NCBI RefSeq assembly: GCF_004335085.1
Contig: NZ_RQRS01000008.1
Coordinates: 123,827-187,826 of the forward strand
Origin: Pedobacter nototheniae
GTDB taxonomy: Bacteria > Bacteroidota > Bacteroidia > Sphingobacteriales > Sphingobacteriaceae
Length of the DNA stretch: 64,000 nucleotides
Direction of reading: 5' to 3'
A model generated the notes under the pieces. That model worked only from the letters and a program-made list of their open reading frames with translations, was not told the DNA's origin and did no database searches. Shown here one piece after another: positions 61,697 to 64,000 of the stretch. Position numbers and translations under genes: made by a program. Numbering within the stretch: position 1 is the stretch's first letter; each line of letters begins with the position of its first letter.

Positions 61697-63025
61697 ATGA
61701 ACACAACTGTTAGGGAATATCTGATCAAATGTGCCAGAGTAAAACGCCCGGTTTCATATAGCCAGATCGCTAAAGACTGCGGATTAAATTTAGATCTTGG
61801 TTTAGCTTTTGATCGTAAGAAACTCAGTATAATTTTGGGGGAAATCTCTGTTTTTGAGTACCAAAACGGCCGTCCATTACTCAGCGCGGTCGCAATGTAC
61901 CAGGATATGGAAGATCATGGAGGAGGTTTTTACGCAGTTTGCGAAGAACTCGGCATGGGCCAAAAGAAATTACTGCGTGAGCAAGAATTTGCAATCGTGC
62001 AGATGATGGCGAGCTTCAACTACTGGTCAATGCCCCGAGAGGAATTTTTCACAGAGGAAGAGATGGAATTATTTAAAACTTGGGGATATCAGCTATATAA
62101 ACCTACAATAATCGAGCATGTAAACATTAAAAACAGGTTGATGGAAACCGTCTGGAAAAAGACCGGTATCTGGGCGAGAAACGTAATCGCTGAATTGTCC
62201 GGCTATGAGGTTGAAGATTACAAATACTGGTCGCAAAGAGGGTGGGATGAATTGGAAAAGAGGAGGGCGACAAGAATCAAACACTACACCTGGGCGAAAA
62301 TATTCAAAAAGGGAGAGAGGCATTCCGATATTTTCTTTAGTGTAGGACTGGGAGCATATGCAAAAACCTTTGAAATCACCATCGATTACCAGAGAAGCAG
62401 AGATCCCAAACTCAATAAATACCAACAACAGGTCTGCGAGCAATTTCTCCGTGAAAACATCATCGAAAGGGTCTTAATTCCATTTACACCCGATCTCAAC
62501 TGGGATTCACTTAATCATACAGCTATTGAATTTATTAAAAAAAACCAGCGTAAATTTGAGGAACTTATCGAACTGGTCTGGCACAAAGCAGATCCTGTAT
62601 TTTCTTCCAGAAAGGAAATTGACTATGATACCCGGGCTCGGAATGCCAAACTGCTTGGTAATATTGGAGAAGAAATTGTTTTAAAAATGGAACGCAGCAA
62701 AATAGCCAGGCTATTCCCTGCAAAACAGAAACAGGTCAACCAGGTAGCAGATCATTATGGCTTTGATATTTCCTCCTTTGATCAAAATGGGTCACTCATA
62801 AAAATTGAGGTAAAAACCACAACCATGGATTTATCAGAACCTTTCTTTATGAGCAAAAACCAAAAGACTGTAAGCGAGCAGAATCCGGAGGCCTATTTTA
62901 TTTATCGAATTTACCAGCTCGATATTAGTACTGATCCACCAACCTACCAACTGGAAATAATCCCTTGTGATAACCAAAAACTAAACTTTGAACCAGTTGC
63001 CTATCAGGTTAATTTGCGATCTTAA
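61697..63025 (+). CDS. DUF3883 domain nuclease with N-terminal winged-helix-like domain
   Basis: The 442-residue protein has an N-terminal domain at 1-90: PVSYSQIAKDCGL with ILGEISVFEYQNGRPLLSAV and GGGFYAVCEELG, a pattern found at the start of several restriction-like proteins. The C-terminal domain at 310-430 is DUF3883, a PD-(D/E)xK nuclease-type fold: GNIGEE (325-326), YGFDISSFD (Asp 357), IKIEVKTTT (Glu 371, Lys 373), and YFIYRIYQLD. The central part is helical and unassigned. A DNA-cleaving role in restriction is likely. It follows the exported membrane protein gene by 20 bp. Confidence 0.75.
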   Translation: MNTTVREYLIKCARVKRPVSYSQIAKDCGLNLDLGLAFDRKKLSIILGEISVFEYQNGRPLLSAVAMYQDMEDHGGGFYAVCEELGMGQKKLLREQEFAIVQMMASFNYWSMPREEFFTEEEMELFKTWGYQLYKPTIIEHVNIKNRLMETVWKKTGIWARNVIAELSGYEVEDYKYWSQRGWDELEKRRATRIKHYTWAKIFKKGERHSDIFFSVGLGAYAKTFEITIDYQRSRDPKLNKYQQQVCEQFLRENIIERVLIPFTPDLNWDSLNHTAIEFIKKNQRKFEELIELVWHKADPVFSSRKEIDYDTRARNAKLLGNIGEEIVLKMERSKIARLFPAKQKQVNQVADHYGFDISSFDQNGSLIKIEVKTTTMDLSEPFFMSKNQKTVSEQNPEAYFIYRIYQLDISTDPPTYQLEIIPCDNQKLNFEPVAYQVNLRS

Positions 63026-63046
63026 CGTGCATATTTTACTTGACTT

Positions 63047-63175
63047 ATGCGTTCCGTCTTTGTCAAAACTGTATGCGAAGAAATTGATTTATCTGATAGA
63101 TTTGGTCTGATTCAAGTGCTATTGACCAAAGGATTGAAAAATATAAAATTAGCCAACACTAAAATTAAATATTGA
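63047..63175 (+). CDS. Possible 42-residue small ORF
   Basis: ATG 63047 opens a frame of 42 codons with plausible composition (MRSVFVKTVCEEIDLSDRFG at the start, then a Lys/Leu-rich part). It lies 21 bp after the DUF3883 gene. There is no ribosome-binding site or homology to support it, so it may be random or a gene remnant. Confidence 0.2.
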   Translation: MRSVFVKTVCEEIDLSDRFGLIQVLLTKGLKNIKLANTKIKY

Positions 63176-63320
63176 CACAAAGATCACCAGCACTTAAAAT
63201 TGAATATTTGTGAATTCGCTTCTTTGACTTGGTGAATAAGGCTGAATTGAGGACACAGCCCTTAAGGCAGGTTTGAGGGGATTAATCCCTTTTCAGAATG
63301 ATAAAAGTTTTATGGGATAA

Positions 63321-63677
63321 TCAGTAAAGATATGGAGAAGGATGAAGTGTCTTCAGCTCTTTCGATAGTTCTCCTGCCGTTTTCCGCCTCGACTGATCCA
63401 CCCAGTCACGAAGCTCGCGTTTGCTGAAGTACAGCCGTTTGCCCGGTTTGCGGACTGGTATCTCAAGCCTGCTCACTTTTGCATAAATCGATGGTACTGA
63501 TACTTTCAGGTATTCAGCTGCCTCTTTGATGTTGAGCAGTTCATCTTCATCTGTTATATCTGGTGCAAGCTGCTCAATCATCAGTTCAATCCGCTCAACC
63601 TTTTCAAAAAGCTGACGGATCACTTCCGGAATTTTTTCAAAGCCAAATGGTTCCATAGACGTGATCTTTTTCAGCAA
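63321..63677 (-). CDS. Excisionase-type HTH protein
   Basis: The 118-residue protein has an N-terminal amphipathic helix (FEKIPEVIRQLFEKVERIELMIEQLAP), then a MerR/HTH_17 unit (LLNIKEAAEYLKVSVPSIYAKVSRLEIPVRKPGKRLYFSKRELRDWVDQSR). This architecture is common for DNA-binding proteins on Bacteroidota mobile elements. An alternative start is Met at about 63656, seven codons in. The palindrome GGGATTAATCCC (63278-63289) lies just downstream. It is a likely excision or regulatory factor. Confidence 0.8.
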   Translation of the reverse strand: MLKKITSMEPFGFEKIPEVIRQLFEKVERIELMIEQLAPDITDEDELLNIKEAAEYLKVSVPSIYAKVSRLEIPVRKPGKRLYFSKRELRDWVDQSRRKTAGELSKELKTLHPSPYLY

Positions 63678-63882
63678 AATTGCCTTTGCGCTAAGGGTGG
63701 ATCACTCTAGTAGAGCAAAATAAAAAAGGTCAGCCAGCCGAATGTGCCAGAGTGTACGTATGGAAATTATCTGACTGTAAAAGGCTGATTGATAGAATTC
63801 TGTCCGATTTGTAACAGCCGATGCTTAATTGATATATTTAGAGAATTGATTAAATTAGCACATCAAATTCAAGTGGAGTTGC

Positions 63883-63890
63883 TACCTTTG
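63883..63890 (+). promoter_or_regulatory. -7 box TACCTTTG upstream of the IS3-like gene
   Basis: It matches TAnnTTTG 53 nt before the transposase ATG. No clear -33 element. Confidence 0.4.
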
Positions 63891-63943
63891 AGTAGAGACA
63901 TTTATCTCGCAGATTTAAAGGAGTAATTTTAAATTTGACTAAT

Positions 63944-64000
63944 ATGAAACACAGGGTATTTGATGATGAATTCAAAAAGATGGCTGTAGAGTTGTCTAGG
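63944..64000 (+). CDS. IS3-family transposase OrfA, first 19 codons
   Basis: The frame starts at ATG 63944 and reaches the window edge. The visible peptide (MKHRVFDDEFKKMAVELSR) resembles the OrfA start of IS3-type elements. The terminal inverted repeat could not be identified with confidence. The remaining gene lies outside the window. Confidence 0.6.
   Translation, partial: MKHRVFDDEFKKMAVELSR

Noticed and set aside
63278..63289. GGGATTAATCCC palindrome as a terminator
   Set aside because: It is fully palindromic without room for a loop and has only four following T; it may equally be a protein-binding site.

Overview
The window is a low-GC chromosomal segment of a Bacteroidota bacterium, most likely family Sphingobacteriaceae (Pedobacter-like). 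The evidence is SusC/SusD and CarboxypepD_reg/TonB outer-membrane receptors, a GLPGLI-family protein, DUF3857 proteins, Bacteroidota-type promoters (TTTG, 18-20 nt, TAnnTTTG), A/T-rich start regions with few Shine-Dalgarno sequences, and Bacteroidota-type housekeeping genes. The genus is inferred; no rRNA or tRNA gene was seen.

Region 1 (1-20.6 kb) is mixed core sequence. It holds DUF3857/transglutaminase-fold exported proteins, guaB, a TonB receptor, a LOG-family nucleotide phosphoribohydrolase, a MaoC hydratase, a carboxylase beta subunit, a small SecA-like protein, a membrane dipeptidase, trxB, a GH20 hexosaminidase, a DgkA-family lipid kinase, a DUF922 protease, an ECF sigma factor with an overlapping membrane partner, and a DAACS symporter. 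Region 2 (20.7-31.7 kb) carries a BlaI/BlaR1-type pair. Its operator-like sequence recurs upstream of a separate GLPGLI/outer-membrane-barrel operon, followed by rplU-rpmA, several exported unknown proteins and a polyprenyl synthase. Region 3 (31.9-39.8 kb) holds RNase R, a BNR-repeat hydrolase, an oligopeptide-type double ABC ATPase, a PolB-like exonuclease, DUF1579 and DUF72 proteins, and a DUF433/DUF5615 toxin-antitoxin pair.

Region 4 (39.9-46.1 kb) is the most interesting regulatory locus. A SAM-I riboswitch is followed by a previously unannotated 33-codon ORF ending in four consecutive Cys codons, which lie inside a terminator-like hairpin. Then come SusC, SusD and a TlpA-like thiol-disulfide oxidoreductase. 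This looks like a sulfur-nutrient uptake operon with stacked SAM sensing and cysteine-codon attenuation. Region 5 (46.1-53.8 kb) is arginine-centred: arginine decarboxylase, a citrulline hydrolase (CtlX-like), arginine deiminase and argS, followed by an AI-2E family transporter.

Region 6 (mnmE at 54.0-55.3 kb, then 55.4-64.0 kb) is an accessory island immediately downstream of mnmE. Its base composition is visibly more GC-rich. It carries a triple-HTH excisionase-like protein preceded by three 10-bp repeats, a tyrosine integrase broken by one frameshift, an HsdS-HsdM-membrane protein operon without HsdR, a divergent pair encoding a secreted/membrane protein and a DUF3883 (PD-(D/E)xK) nuclease, another excisionase-type HTH protein, and the start of an IS3-type transposase cut by the window end. 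The island looks like a mobile element carrying a possible new combination of defence genes.
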